A DNA stretch of 64,000 bases, taken from positions 174,816,348-174,880,347 of the forward strand of contig CM024753.1 in the NCBI GenBank assembly GCA_014218235.1, written 5' to 3'. The stretch comes from Colocasia esculenta. Taxonomy: Eukaryota; Streptophyta; Magnoliopsida; Alismatales; Araceae. The notes below the pieces were generated by a model, which saw only the letters and a program-made list of their open reading frames with translations, searched no databases and was not told where the DNA came from. Both the position numbers and the translations under genes were made by a program. This document shows, in pieces, positions 45,000 through 58,205 of this stretch; the stretch's first letter is position 1; each line of letters opens with the position of its first letter.

Positions 45000-45941
45000 T
45001 AGCTGAGCTGGGTGTTGTAGCGTCCTTAGGGGGACTGTACCCTAGTTAGTGAAATCCTGAGTTGTTGCTCAGGGACTGGACGTAGGACTCCTAAGGAAAG
45101 GAGTCCGAACCAGGATAAACCTTGTGTTGTGTGATTGTCTTCTTTGTGTGTTTGTTATTTAAACTAACTGTCACTAATCTACTTCGAAGAACGTTTGTGT
45201 GAATGTTTTTAGTTACAGGTATCTTCTAGATTAATTTTTAAAGACCCATTAACCCCCCCTCTGGGCTCGTCAACTGGGCAACACCCGTCACATTCATGCA
45301 AACCCTAATTTTTGAAAGAGCACAGATCCCCAAAAGTGGGTAACAAGGGTAAAATGCGACGACCTTAGTTGTCGTATTTCAGAAAACTTCTGACAGTCAA
45401 CGGGCACACAGTTTGATGCATGGTACTGGTAAAACCCTAACTAAAATGCGACGACATGGGTGGTCGCCTTTCATGAAGTCACTGTGATCTTAACCGACGT
45501 GATACTAGTCGCTGAAACGTGACGTATAGTTCGGTCGTGAATTCAACATGTAGCCTGAAAGCAGTAAAACATGCAGTGATCTTAATGCAACGCTTATAAC
45601 TCGAAATCTAGGGCACTTGGGACAAAGTGGTGAACATGAAACTTGTAGGGGACATCAAGTAGAAGAGAAGTATGCCTTTGGACCGAATCAATTTGGTCTT
45701 GGTAGGCGTGCAAACTAGTATGAACAAGAAACGACACAGACTTGCATGATGATGGGAAAACACTTATAGCTCGATGGATACATGATGAAAATTAGGCAAA
45801 TCACTTGCATATGAAACTAGACACGTAGTTCTACAAGATGGTACGAGTTTGATGCATCTTTAGCCCGAGAATACCTACCTTTGTGAAGATCTAACACAGG
45901 TCAGTTGCACAGGCCGCATCAAGCATGGTTGAGGAAGAGCT

Positions 45942-46771
45942 TGTTGGATCGAAATGGCACTAATGATGTCCTAGAGCGGGGGGGGGGGGTGAATAGGACT
46001 TCTTGCGCTTTTAGAATTTTTATCTAAAATTAAACAACACTAAATAAAGCTGTTAGAATTTAGTGTAGTGTGTGATTCAAGTGTAAGTTGGCAGAAACAA
46101 TCACACAATTACACAAAGGATTTTATCCTGGTTCAGCCCTTCCCACATGGAAGTCCTACGTCCAGTCCTCAAGCAAACCACTTGAGATTTCACTAACTGC
46201 CAAGAGAACTTGGCCTTCTCTTACCCTTGAGAGGAATTACAATCCCACTTGCTCCCAAGCAAGTCTTCCCTTAACAGGGGTACAAAGCTACCTTTCACAA
46301 GGTCTTCCCTACACAGGAGAGGAACAGCAGGAACAAACTTCCTACATAATTGCACAGAATAAATTGTAAAGGCACTTGTGTGTTTGCCCTAAGAATGAGC
46401 AAACACACCTAATTCAGAAAGGAGAAAACAATATGAGTTGCAACTAAGATCCTTTCTGAACAAGAAGGGGTGGACTGAAAGATGTTAAAAGAAAAGGAGA
46501 GCTTGAAGATTTTCTAAATGAAGAGGCTCTCAATCTTGCAGCTTAGGAGAAGGCTTGTAGAATCTTTTGCTAGCAGAGGGAAACAGTGAATTGAAGAAGA
46601 AGCTAGCTGGTCTCAAACTCTAAGTGTTGTGTTCTCTTATTCAAACTTCGGCTTCTATATAAGCTTTAGAAGAATGTAGCTGTTTGAAAGTGTCCGTTAG
46701 AGATTTGGCCATTCGAGGAGAGACCTTTGATCCTTTGGATGTTGGTTGAGGTTGTTTTCCATAAGTCCTTC
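45942..46771 (-). repeat. 3' LTR of E, distal part
   Basis: TGTTGGATCG at the left edge is the complement of the LTR's CA end. The block with a G-run and 'tgaataggacttct' (45977-46004) and the block 'ggattttatcctggttcagcc' (about 46110) are the reversed Sirevirus-like LTR landmarks. The minus-strand TATA-like CTTATATAG is near 46655. The sequence continues at 58732 after chromovirus D. Confidence 0.85.
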
Positions 46772-48757
46772 TGTAGCGGTCCTCATCGTTCAAACCCGTT
46801 AGCCTAATAACGAGCCCGACATGACTCCGCCTCCCGCGAATCAGTCGAAGCCTCGCAAGGGATACCATTTAAATGTCTGTAGAAATACAAAGGAAAAAAC
46901 TCAAATATATATAAGATTTTCAATCTCACAAATATTTACATGAAATAAACATAGCCAGTTCCTCAACTGTAACCAAACTAGTACAACAACTACCTGGGGC
47001 ATACCCCGAGGTGTACAACAGGAAGGAAAATTACACTGCTAGAGGTAGTGAAGACCCTGCACCGCTATGGTGCGGCTCAGAACTAGACGACGGCTGCGAA
47101 GTCTCCTGCTCTCCCTCACCTGAAAGGGGGTAGGGGTGAGCCTCACGAGTCACTGGCTCAGTAGGGAAACTCCCCTAAAAACCGAGCAACCAACACAAGT
47201 AGTAAAGCAGGAGGCTATACTAACAATTTATAGAACTAGCTAACATGATATAAAGCTGTAAATATCACTTACCATTTTCCGCTTAATAGAAAACAACAGT
47301 AATATATAAACGGCAAACCACAACCAGGTGTACGTGCTAAAGTAGAAGAACGCCACACTCGGGCCACGTAGACTGGCTCGCGACACCAGTAACTAACCCA
47401 TACAAACCACACAGGACTACCTCTCAGTCTCGCAGCCACAGACGTAAGGTCCAGCTGCCGCTCCACTAAACACAAGCCAAGAAACTGTGGAGACCAACCT
47501 ACACCACTCCTGTGGACCACACTGCCACAAGCCCATGCCTGGAACCTTCAGGGACTTTGGCCCGAGCTCCCTAAAGTGAGGCACTGGAAAACAGGACTAG
47601 CTGGGGCTCAGTACATCTACTGGTGTCCGTTGCCCTCAACCATGAGCGCGCTACAAGCGACAAAACACAACTCTCACAAGTCACTGTCCCACTGCCGTCT
47701 TTCCCTCGGTCTGACATACTACTCTACATAAGAGTGAGGGTGTCCAAGAAGACGACAAGACCTCGTCGGTACCCAGTACTGGGACAAGCCCCGAGCACAC
47801 ACACATGCCTGGCTCACACAAAACCTGGGGCTCCCAACTGAAGAGGTATCCACGGTAGGCGTCGTACTACTTGCCACTCACACACAAACCATGTGCACAC
47901 CGTACAAACCACGTGAAACCCCACGACAACCGTGTGAACACTACGCAAACCACACACTGCACGCTCCCCGAGCGCTACAGGTGCCAATGCACCGCTTACC
48001 ATTGCCATGCATCACCATACACGATAATCGGATAACACGCTCACATGCACAAACACAAACAGACCCTCGGCTGTGAACGCGACAGAGTCCCATGTCGCCA
48101 TCTGAACGCGACACCCTGATATGTCGCGTCCAAGAACATGAACGCGACGGGTCAGCTTGTCGCGACCTGATCGCGACCTGATCGCGACAGGAGGGTCTGT
48201 CGCCTTTACAGGCAAGAACCCTAATCCGGGGACCCCTCACCAGATCTACACGGCGTTTTCCCCACTCCACGCGACGACCTCGCGGTGAGAGCACACCAGA
48301 AACTCCCTTGAAACACCAAATCGCCGCAAAACCACACAACCGCACCTCTCCTGGCCGAGCAGAGCTTGTTAAAGCTTTGTTCAGCCAAAACCCTCTTAAA
48401 ACGAAGCTCAGTTGGGAATGTGACGTAGCACACTGTCGCGACCTGAACGCGACGGTTGTGGCTGTCGCCTTCCTACTCCTGACGTCAGCAAGCCCCGCCC
48501 CGCGTGCAACACGCGGCGTGCATGCAGACGTCGCCCCATACGGTGGTTCTATGAATGCGACACCCACGGCCGTCGCTTTCAGAACGCGATGCCCCTCACT
48601 GTCGCGTTAACAGACAGTGAACATGTAGGCGCGTTGAGCCTAACCTATTGGGCCACAACGCCCCGGAAACCTGCGTAGACACCTGCTAAGCATGTCATTG
48701 GCCACACACTGGCCTCCATAAGCACAATGACACGATCCGAACAATCAATACGCTACA
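46772..48757 (-). repeat. 3' LTR of chromovirus D
   Basis: 1986 bp from TGTAGCGG (plus-strand left edge) to CGCTACA. It pairs with 53624-58726. GCGACA...TGTCGC motifs lie at 48079-48205 and 48420-48605. The 208-codon minus ORF at 47941-48567 lies across this motif region, is not conserved as an ORF in the partner LTR, and is not called. Confidence 0.93.
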
Positions 48758-48863
48758 TGACTATCACCTAAAAGAAATTTCGTCCTCGAAATTGAAAACG
48801 GAAATCCAACACCAAAATTTTAATTAAACTAGCATGGTACTGTCACCTAAAAGAATTAAACGC

Positions 48864-51800
48864 TTACTCAAACAAGTATGGATACGCTTTCATCATCTAG
48901 TCTGCTAATTCCCATGTATGCTCTCCGCCTTGTCTGTTTTCCCATTTGACTTTCACTAATTCAATCTCTTTATTTATGAGCTTTTGAGTTCTGCGACCTG
49001 TGATCTGCACTGGATATTCCAGCATTGTCATATCTGGTTTCAAATCATCTCTTTGATAGCTGACCACTTGAGATGGATCTTTAATATACTTTCTGAGCAT
49101 GGAGACGTGAAACACATCTTGTGGATCTGTAAAGTCTGCTGGCAAATCTAATCGGTAGGCTATTTAACCAATTCTTTCTTTTATCGGGAACGGTCCAACA
49201 TACCTCGGACTCAATTTGCCTTTCTTGCTGAATCTAAGCACACCCTTGGTAGGAGAAACCTTCAAAAAGATGTAGTCTCCGACTTCAAACTGCAATGTCC
49301 TGCACCTAGTATCTGCGTAACTCTTTTGGCGACTCTGCGCTATCTGAAGCTTCTCTTTAATGAATTTTACTGTCTCCGCACATTGTTGGACTAACTCTGG
49401 ACCCATAACCTGTCTCTCGTCTACCTCATGCCAATTTAATGGTGTTCTACACGGTCTGCCATACAATGCTTCATAGGGTGCCATTCCAATACTTACATGA
49501 TAACTGTTGTTGTAAGCAAATTCTACTAAGCCCAAATGACGCTCCCATATACCTCCCCAAACTAGACAGCAAGCTCTCAACATATCTTCAATTATCTGGA
49601 TTGTTATTTCTGTCTGCCCATCCATCTGTGGATGTTATGCTGAACTATATCTTAACTCTGTGCCGATCACCCTCTGCAAACTCCTCCAAAAGTCTGAAGT
49701 GAATCTGGGATCTCGATCTGAGACAATAGTGACTGGAATCCCATGCAAAGGCACAATTCTTTCTATATATAATTTTGCTAATCTATCCACGGACCATGAC
49801 ATGCTAACCGGCAATAGCCTGCAGACCTTAGTCAATCTGTCCACAAAAACCCAAATACCATTATGACCACCTGTGGACTTGGGCAAACCTACTACAAAAT
49901 CCATGGCAATGTCATCCCATTTCCACTGTGGAATGGGTAACGGCTGCAATAATCCTCCTGGCTTCTGGTGCTCTGCTTTTACTTGCTGACATACTGCACA
50001 TCATGCTATGAACTCTGTAATTTCTTTTTTCATATTTGGCCACCAGAAGTGCTTCTTCATGTCTTGATACATCTTTGTGCTGCCTGGGTGGATAGTGTAT
50101 CTTGATCTGTGAGCTTCTTCTAAAACTTTCTGTTTGATCTCTGCTTCAGCTGGTACATATAATCGGCCCTTAAGTTTGACCACACTGTCATTATCAAGAG
50201 TTACCTCTTCCATTCTAACAATATCAGCCAAACTGTCATCTGTTCTCTGCGCTTCTACTATCTTCCAGTATAGAGAAGGCTCCACTGCACTGTTTGCTAA
50301 TATTGCTCTCCGCTGGCTATTTGGCACATACAATGAATTTTCTGCTATCTCTTCATATAATTTCCATTCTCTGATCATAAGTTGATTCATAACCACCTTT
50401 CTGCTCAATACATCTGCTACCACATTAACTCTACCGGGATGGTAAGCTAAACTGAAGTCATAATCTTTTAGATACTCCATCCACCTACGCTGCCTTAAAT
50501 TCAGATCCTTCTGAGAGAAGATATATTTTAAACTCTTATGATCAGTAAATATCTCAAACCTCTCACCATATAAATAGTGCCGCCAAATCTTCAATGCAAA
50601 AACAACCGCTGTCAGCTCTAAATCATGTGTTGGATAATTTTCTTCATGTTTCTTTAACTGCCTGAAGGCATAGGCTACTACTTTGCCATGCTGCATCAGA
50701 ACTGCACCCAAACCTCTTCTGGATGCATCTATGTATAAAACAAATCCGCCACTGCCTGACGGAATCTCCAATATCGGGGCTGAAGTCAACCTCTTTTTCA
50801 ATTCAACAAAACTGCGCCTGCAATCTGTAGACCACACAAAAGGAACTCCATTCCTTGTTAACCTTGTCATTGGAGCTTCTATCTTGGAGAAATTCTGAAT
50901 AAACCTTCTGTAGTAACCTGCAAGACCCAGAAAACTTCTGATCTCTGACACTGTCTTTGGTTCCTCCCATTTCATTACTGCCTCAACCTTGGCTGGGTCG
51001 ACTGCAACACCCTCACCTGATATCACATGGCCCAAAAACTAAATTTCTTTCAGCCAAAATTCACATTTACTGAATTTGGCATACAACTGATGCTCCCTTA
51101 ATATTTGCAAAGTAATCCGCAAGTGCGCTGAATGCTCTTCTTCTGACGCTGAGTAGACCAAGATATCATCTATGAAGACCACTATAAATTGATCCAAATA
51201 TGGGTGAAAAATCTTGTTCATTAGATTCATAAAAGCTGCTGGCGCATTTGTTAACCCAAATGGCATCACCACGAACTCATAATGCCCATACCTGGTCCTG
51301 AAAGTTGTCTTATCAATATCTTCCTCCCTGATCCACAACTGATGATATCCTGACCTCAGATCTATCTTGGAAAATACTTTGGCTGATTGAAGCTGATTGA
51401 ACAAATCATCTATTCTGGGGAGTGGATACTTATTCTTGATGGTGACTTTGTTCAACTACCGATAATCTTTACACATTCTTAGACTGCCATCTTTCTTTCT
51501 GAAAAATAATACTGGCGCTCCCCACGGTGAATGACTGGGCCTGATGAAACCTTTCTCTAACAGCTCCTACAACTGCTTCTTCAATTCTTTTAACTTTGCT
51601 GGTGCCATCCTGTATGGTGCCTTGAAGATTGGCATACTGCCCGACTGCAACTCAACTGTGAAATCCACCTCCTTGTGTGGAGTTAACCCTGGCAAATCTT
51701 CTGGGAACACATCTACGAACTCCCTAACCACTGGCACTGAGTTTATAGACTTACCAGACTCAACTAAACTAACTGAGGCAAGGTACGCTACACACCCAGC

Positions 51801-53472
51801 ATTAATCAACCTCCTAGATTTAAGTGTAAAATAATAAACTTAGGTGTGTAAAAAGGCATACCTTGGAACTCAAACATTGCTCCACCCGATCTACAAAACC
51901 TGACTTTCTTTTTCCTGCAATCCACCATCGCCCCATAGGCTTCTAACAAATCCATTCCCAAAATCATATCATAATCTTTCAATGTCAAAGCATACAACCT
52001 TGCTGGCATTTGATTCCCTTGAATCACTATCGGAACTTCATCTAGAAAACATGAGGTAAGCATGTACCCTCCTGATGGAATCTCTACTACCAATTCACAC
52101 TGCCTCTCTTCTAAAGGATGTGCCATACTATCCAAAAAATCTTTGGAAATAAACGAATGGGAAGCACCCGGATCTATTAACACTCTAGCAGAAAAATCAA
52201 AGAGCGGTAATATACCTTCAATAAGATTGGATGCCTCTGCCTGAGCTCTGGTAACTGCCATCACCCAACCCCAACCTCCTCTCTGGTACGGTGCACCTCT
52301 ACCTCGCTCTGCTGGCTGTTGCTGGGTCCCTCTGCCATAACTGTATTCTCGTGGAAGCAGACAATTTCTTGCTAAATGCCCTGGTTGCCCACAGTTGTAA
52401 CATCTGAAAGTTGGATATGCCGCGGGCTGCCCTGCTGTGCTCTGCTGTGACTCCTTTGGGGCCGGTGCTGGTGGCTTGAAACCACGACCCTATTGGAACC
52501 ACCCTACTGCCTACCTCCACCTCGACCTCCTCCTCCTCGAAAGAATTTCTTTATCTGCTTACCCCACTTTGCAATCCCTGACGACGAAGGAGCTCCAGTG
52601 GGTGCCTTACCCTTGCTGATGCCCGCTGACTACTGAGGAAGTCGAAAACTACCTGAACCACTCAACAATTCCTGCCTAGCCCGAACAGTCCTCTCCAGAA
52701 TCACTGCTCGTTGAGCTGCCTCCTCTACTGTCCTGCACATAAGGGGTATGACTGCATCCTGCAACTCTGCTCTCAAGCCTCTAATAAAATATTCCACCAT
52801 CATGGTATTATCTATAACCACGTATGGAGCATATCTACTCAGTGCCATGAACCTCATCTGATATTCCAGCACCGACAAATTCCCCTACTGCAGTGTCCTA
52901 AACTGCTCCCTCTACATCTGCTGCACTTGGACTGGAAAAAAGGTATCGTTGAAGACTGTCAAAAACTCTGGCCAAGTGATGGTGTCCTCGGACCTCCTTG
53001 CAAACACCGTCTACATCTTCAACCTACACCACTCCTGAGAAAAACCCCATAGCTTCTAAGTGGCAAGGATCACCCTATCTGTCGACGAGCACCTCATCAT
53101 CACAAACGCTCTCTCAACCTCATGAACCCAGTGCTTTGCCGTGTCTGGGTTGGGGCCTCCTGAGAACGTAGGGGGCTGCAACCTCAGAAATCTTTCTACT
53201 AGTACTGTGGGATCCTCTGCTCCAACTGGTCATGCTGGTACTACTGGGGGTACGGGTACAAAAGGGGGTACCTCAACTCCCGATGGTACTAGTGGTATTG
53301 GTACTGCCTCCTCCATGACTGGTGGCATCGTAGCTGCTGGCTGTACTGGCGCCGGCTGATCTAACCTCATCCGTATATCTGTAAGACTCTCCCAAATTCT
53401 TTCTATCATCTGCTGTGTAGGATCCTCTCCGGACTCCTCTCCGCCACCTCCCCAGTCCCTTCTATCTGCCAT
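48864..53472 (-). pseudogene. gag-pol polyprotein of chromovirus D
   Basis: ATG at 53472. Gag follows with several stops; a zinc knuckle CYNCGQPGHLARNC is read near 52400-52359. Aspartic protease at 52264-51806 has LIDPGAS where DTGAS is normal. RT: 'DIDKTTFRTRYGHYEF', 'PFGLTNAPAAF' and intact VFIDDILVY (about 51180). RNase H: 'FVLYIDASRRGLG' and 'FTDHKSLKYIF'. Integrase: HHCC region ('HRSRYTIHPGSTKMY'), 'AMDFVVGLP', 'VSDRDPRF', 'GQTEITIQ'. Chromodomain ends 'VKWENRQGGEHTWELAD' then 'MMKAYPYLF'. The frame is nearly collinear; most interruptions are single in-frame stops: TAG at 48897, 51039, 51456, 51567 and 52630, TAA at 49164 and 49635, TGA at 50001. Most stand where family members have glutamine, so the reading frame itself is well preserved. 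Confidence 0.92.
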
Positions 53473-53607
53473 CTATGATCCTGCGCAAACATTATTCCAA
53501 CGACACAACATATAATAAATCAATACAAAACCAGGGTCACTACCAGCAGTGGGCTAAAGTAGAGAAGTGGCTATGATATTTCCGATTCCTTTATATTCAC
53601 ACGGACC

Positions 53608-53622
53608 TTGCTCTGATACCAA
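53608..53622 (-). other. Primer-binding site of chromovirus D
   Basis: Read on minus, TTGGTATCAGAGCAAGG begins next to the 5' LTR. It matches the 3' end of plant initiator methionine tRNA for the first 12 bases after the leading T, the common primer of plant gypsy and copia elements. Confidence 0.9.
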
Positions 53623-54487
53623 CTGTAGCGGTCCTCGTCGTTCAAACCCGTTAACCTAATAACGAGCCTGACACGACTTCGCCTCCCGCGAACCGGCCGA
53701 AGCCTCGCAAGGGATACCATTCACATGTCTGTAGAAATACAAAGGAAACATCTCAAATATATATAAGATTTTCAATCTCACAAATATTACATGAAATAAA
53801 CATAGCCAGTTCCTCAACTGTAACCAAACTAGTACAACAACTACCTGGGGCATACCCCGAGGTGTACAACAGGAAGGAAAATTACACTGCTAGAGGTAGT
53901 GCAGACCCTGCACCGCTATGGTGCGGCTCAGAACTAGACGACAGCTGTGAAGTCTCCTGCTCTCCCTCACCTGAAAGGGGGTAGGGGTGAGCCTCACGAG
54001 TCACTGGCTCAGTAGGGAAACTCCCCTAAAAACCGAGCAACCAACACAAGTAGTAAAGTAGGAGGCTATACTAACAATTTATAGAACTAGCTAACAGGAT
54101 ATAAAGCTGTAAATACCACTTACCATTTGCCGCTTAATAGAAAACAACAGTAATAAATAAACGGCAAACCACAACCAGGCGTACGTGCTAAAGTAGAAGA
54201 ACACCACACTCGGGCCATGTAGACTGGCTCGCGACACCAGTAACTAACACAGACAAACCACACAGGACTACCTCTCAGTCTCGCAGCCACGTACGTAAGG
54301 TCCAGCTGCTGCTCCACCAAACACAAGCCAAGAAACTGTGGAGACCAACCTACACCACTCCTGCGGACCACATTGCCGCAGGCCCATGCCTGACACCTTC
54401 AGGGACTCTGGCCCGAGCTCCCTAAAGTGAGGCACTGGAAAACAGGACTAGCTGGGTCCCAGTACGTCTACTGGTGTCCGTAGCCCC

Positions 54488-57431
54488 TATAACGACCCGA
54501 CCTCTCGGACCCCCCACCAGGGACCCCGAAGGTCGTGCCGCCACCCACGGATCCGAAGACCCAGAAGGGTTAGAATTTAGTCCAGTGAGAAAAGTAATGA
54601 ATTCAATTAACTATAACAAGAAAGTTCGTACATTAATAAATAAATTATGTACAACATGTCCCAAATAAAAGTACAGGTACAAAAAGAAAGGTGCAATCCT
54701 TAAGGGGCATACCCCGAGGACTTGCAAAAAGGCAACTCTCAACTCACACAGTACAAGCGCTCACACTCACAACTCACACTGCTGGCAACGCGCGGCGTAA
54801 CAAACCGCCACCACCACCGTCTGGCAACGAACTCCTGCGATAGCGAGTCCCTACCTGAAGAGAGTAGGGGGGTGAGTCTCACGAACAAGGCTCAGTAGGG
54901 ATAACTAGTCCCTTACCAGCCGGAGCAGCAGGAACTCCAACAAAAGCGAAAGCAAACTACTCTACAAAGTAGTAAAGCAGGAAACACCTACTGCAGAGTA
55001 CTACAAAGCAGCGGAACAGAGTAATGCCACGATCCATAACCAGGGTCGGGCCAAACATGACTCCCACAGAACCAGCAGAGTCAAACACAATGCGGAAGCA
55101 ACACCTCGGCACGCACCTGCCAAGATAGAGAAGCTCACGGAACACCGGAGCAACCACGTGAGACCGGAGTCTCACGACACAAGAACCCAATATCCTAGAC
55201 CTCCACGAGGTTAAGAAGGAACAACCAGGTGTCACTAGGAGAGACACCGAGCAAACACGTGAGAAGGAACGTCTCACCACAGGCACGGCCACCTCAAACC
55301 TCCACAAGGTCAAAAGCCCACAAGCAAAACCACCCTGCACCTTGGACATGCCACGAGGTCAGGGAAACTACACCCTCCGGTGCCACCATGGACGGCACCA
55401 AGGAATGGGTTACCGAACCAACGGTCGGGTGTCTGCACAAGGCACCCCGAGAGAACACACTGAGCGGAAACCACTAAACACGGCCCACGAGGCTAACCCA
55501 ACCAGGCCCACGGCACTAGACACGGCTAGGCTACAACCACCGTGCAGGCTAGGGTGACGAAACTCACTTGGAAACCACGTGAGAAACTCCGTCACAGTAA
55601 GAACAACCAAGACACCGCCACAGGAAGCTAGGAGGAGAACACTCTGTCCACACCTCCAACTCGCCAACCACTGACTCCTGCCTACAACCTCCCCGGTAGA
55701 GTGAGGCTAGTAAGCCACAGCAGAGAACAACTAACAAGCCACCGCAGCCCGGCCGAGCTACGGCCCCATGCCTACCCTCCATACGCGGCTCCGGAACCAA
55801 CACAGAGCGAGGCAGTGAGAAGGACTAGCTGGTCCGCACCGGTAAAAACTTCTCAACCACCTCGGAGACACAGACACGCTAAGGGAGCTCCACAAGCGAC
55901 TCTACGCCACTACCCACCACCGTTTTCCCCTCAGCTCTGGAGTCCGCCACACTAGGCTGTCAACTTGAGCTTGCTCGTAGCCCGGAGAACTCCCTCAACA
56001 GGCTCCCGAGGATGGGGGTCCCAGGAAATGGAGACAACCTCTGAACGGGACAAGCCCTCAAGTGCAAAGCACCAGGAGAAAAGAGAACAGGCGCGGCAAC
56101 CACCAATAGAAACCGGCACAGTTGGCTTGTAACCAAGACAAGCCCAGCGGCATAGGCACGCACGACACCCCTTCCAGAAACCCCCAGAAGGACCGTCGGC
56201 CAACGCCGGCACACACGACATAGCCAGAAAACCCAGAACACCACGGAACAGTACAGAAACCATCGCTCTTCTAATAATCGATTGACAGTCAGACAATCGA
56301 TTATTAGACAGACGCGAGCCTCCTAGCACCGCCGCTAGGACACGGCAACGAAGGTGTCACCTTCAGTCACTGAACGTCGGGAGGCAACCTGCCGCGTTCC
56401 CAACCAGAAGGTCCTAAGGGCAACCCTACCTGGGGCACACGCCAACATGCTAACGAGGCCACGAAAACACCAGAGGCAAGCTTGGTGCTGTCGTGCCCTC
56501 TTAGCCCGTCACGATACCATCGCGACAGGAAGGGCAACCGCGACAAGCACCCTGTTGCGACAGGTAAGCGCATTGCGACAACAATCTTGTCGCGACAGGA
56601 AACCAGGTCGCGACACGGCTCTTATCGCGACAGCCAACTGAGCCGCGATAAGGTTGCGCCCGACCTGGGGCGACTCCTCCTCTGATGTCGTGACATGCAC
56701 GGCGGTCGTGACATCAGTCGGGAGGCAGACCGCCGGGATGCTACATCCCGGGGTCGCCCACACCCTATAATCATGCCACACAGAGGGAGGGGAGCATGGG
56801 GAAAGCTATAAAAGCATGCAATCAACCAAGAGGAATCCCAATCACCCGGATTGGAAAGGGCACAAGAAATCCCTACAGGAAAAGAAGAACCGAACCCACG
56901 AATGGGCCTTCATGACAACTCGGTCGCCTCCTCCTCGCTCCATGACGCTGCTCCACCACTCCGCACGAGCCGCCGGTCGCTCCACGCCCGAACCGCCGGA
57001 GAGGAAAGCTTTCCCCACCTCGGAGAGGAGGAGGGAAAGGAGGAAGGAGAGAAAAGGAAAGGGGGTGCCGGCCACGGCTTTTAGCCTTTGGCCCCCAAGA
57101 CGCGACGGGGTGCCACGTCGCGTTAAGGACCTTAACGCGTTGGGCTAGCAAACCGCGACCAGAACGCGTCCCTCTGGGACACTGCGACAACCTGACAGGT
57201 CACTCTGACATACCTGCCCTTCTGATAGGCGTCAGATGACCAAAAAATAGAACCGTGTCGCGACCCATTGACCGGGCGCGATAGGAATGCGACGCACAAG
57301 GTGGTCGTAACCCGGATGACTATCACATCGGGCACCTCTGACGCGACACTAACACATCGCCCAAGCCGGACGCATTAGTGGTCAGTCATCCAACACAACA
57401 AATGGGATGCTAGAAAACCCAGGATGTCACA
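54488..57431 (-). mobile_element. Solo LTR 'F', gypsy-type, inside the D 5' LTR
   Basis: TATAACGACCCG...GGATGTCACA on the plus strand, 2944 bp, with a perfect TSD GCCCC (54483-54487, 57432-57436). The uninterrupted site is 'gtccgttgccctcaacc' at 47625. The end TATAACGACCC is the complement of GGGTCGTTATA, matching the GTCGTTACA end of solo LTR G with one base changed, so F is a reversed relative of G. It carries GCGACA-type motifs (56520-56640, 57100-57300) and a perfect 14-bp inverted repeat at 56271-56307. Confidence 0.92.
56271..56307. repeat. Perfect 14-bp inverted repeat with AATCGATT arms
   Basis: Left arm CTAATAATCGATTG (56271-56284), 9-bp spacer, right arm CAATCGATTATTAG (56294-56307). 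The arms are exact complements. The two CG steps are 19 bp apart. The core word equals that of copia LTR N. Confidence 0.95.
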
Positions 57432-58035
57432 GCCCCCAACCACGAGCGCGCTACAAGCGACAAAACACAACTCTCACAAGTCACTGTCCCACTGCCGTCT
57501 TTCCCTTGGCCAGACGTACTACTCTACACAAGAGTAAGGGTGTCCAGGAAGACGACAAGACCTCGTCGGTACCCAGTACCATGACAAGCCCCGAGCACAC
57601 ACACGTGCCTGGCTCACACAAAACCTGGGGCTCCCAACTGAAGAGGTATCCACGGTAGGCATCGTACTACTCGCCATGCATACACAAACCATGTGCACAC
57701 TGCACAAACCACGTGAAACCCCACGACAACCGCGTAAGCACTATGCAAACCACACACACTGCATGCTCCCCGAGCGCTACAGGTGCCAATGCACCGCTTA
57801 CCATTGCCATGCATCACCATACATGATAATCGGATAACACACTCACATGCACAAACACAAACAGACCCTCGGCTGTGAATGCGATAGAGTCCCATGTCGC
57901 CATCTGAACGTGACACCCCGATATGTCGCGTCCAAGAACATGAACGCGACGGGTCGGCTTGTCGCGTCCTGATCGCGACAGGAGGGTCCGTCGCCTACAC
58001 AGGCATGAACCCTAATCCGGGGACCCCTCGCCAGA

Positions 58036-58205
58036 TCTCCCCTTTAAACCCTTCAAACTAGTGTTTCCATCCATTTTTCATGCTTTAATGTGTGTCCTAG
58101 CATGGTATCCACTGTTTGTAAAGCCAATAACATATTAAACACGACACACACACAATCCATGTGATAAAATAAGTGGAATCTCCCTACCTTCACGAAGAAC
58201 GCGAA
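58036..58205. other. 165-bp length difference between the two D LTRs
   Basis: Present in the 5' LTR between two AGATCT words (ccAGATCTcc and acaAGATCTac). The 3' LTR has a single 'ccAGATCTac' at 48241. The most economical reading is a deletion between the short direct repeats in the 3' LTR after insertion, since the block does not look like an insertion (no TSD or terminal repeats). Confidence 0.7.

Larger units (their letters stand above)
43001..45283 (+). mobile_element. Solo LTR of copia-type family B, inserted in family A copy 3
   Basis: It runs CGATGACCAG...CTGGGCAACA, 2283 bp, with a perfect TSD CCCGT (42996-43000, 45284-45288). The first base is C where the family has T (TGATGATCAG at 3401), so the terminal TG is damaged. 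Internal order equals 3401-5613: CG-motif array, transcript start region, tandem GAAGACCT units and C-run. The plus-strand ORF at 44741-44944 is just the tandem repeat. Confidence 0.93.
41222..45941 (+). mobile_element. Gypsy-type LTR, family A, copy 3 (interrupted and right-truncated in view)
   Basis: It starts TGTCATGCCCTGATG, preceded by GTTAG (41217-41221). It follows copy 2 through 'gaacactctggtcaattaactcc', 'ccaggaccag' and 'ttctagaggaattctagaac' to the GCGACA region. At 43001 a solo LTR is inserted; the A sequence resumes at 45289 and continues to 45941, where element E begins. The final part of the LTR, including GTTGCTACA, should lie beyond E, outside the window. Confidence 0.8.

Noticed and set aside
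46088..46369. Plus-strand ORF of 93 codons
   Set aside because: It is antisense to the 3' LTR of element E in the region shared with other Sirevirus-like LTRs; not a gene.
47941..48567. 208-codon minus-strand ORF
   Set aside because: It lies in the 3' LTR of D; the matching part of the 5' LTR does not keep the frame, and the sequence is the GCGACA motif region.
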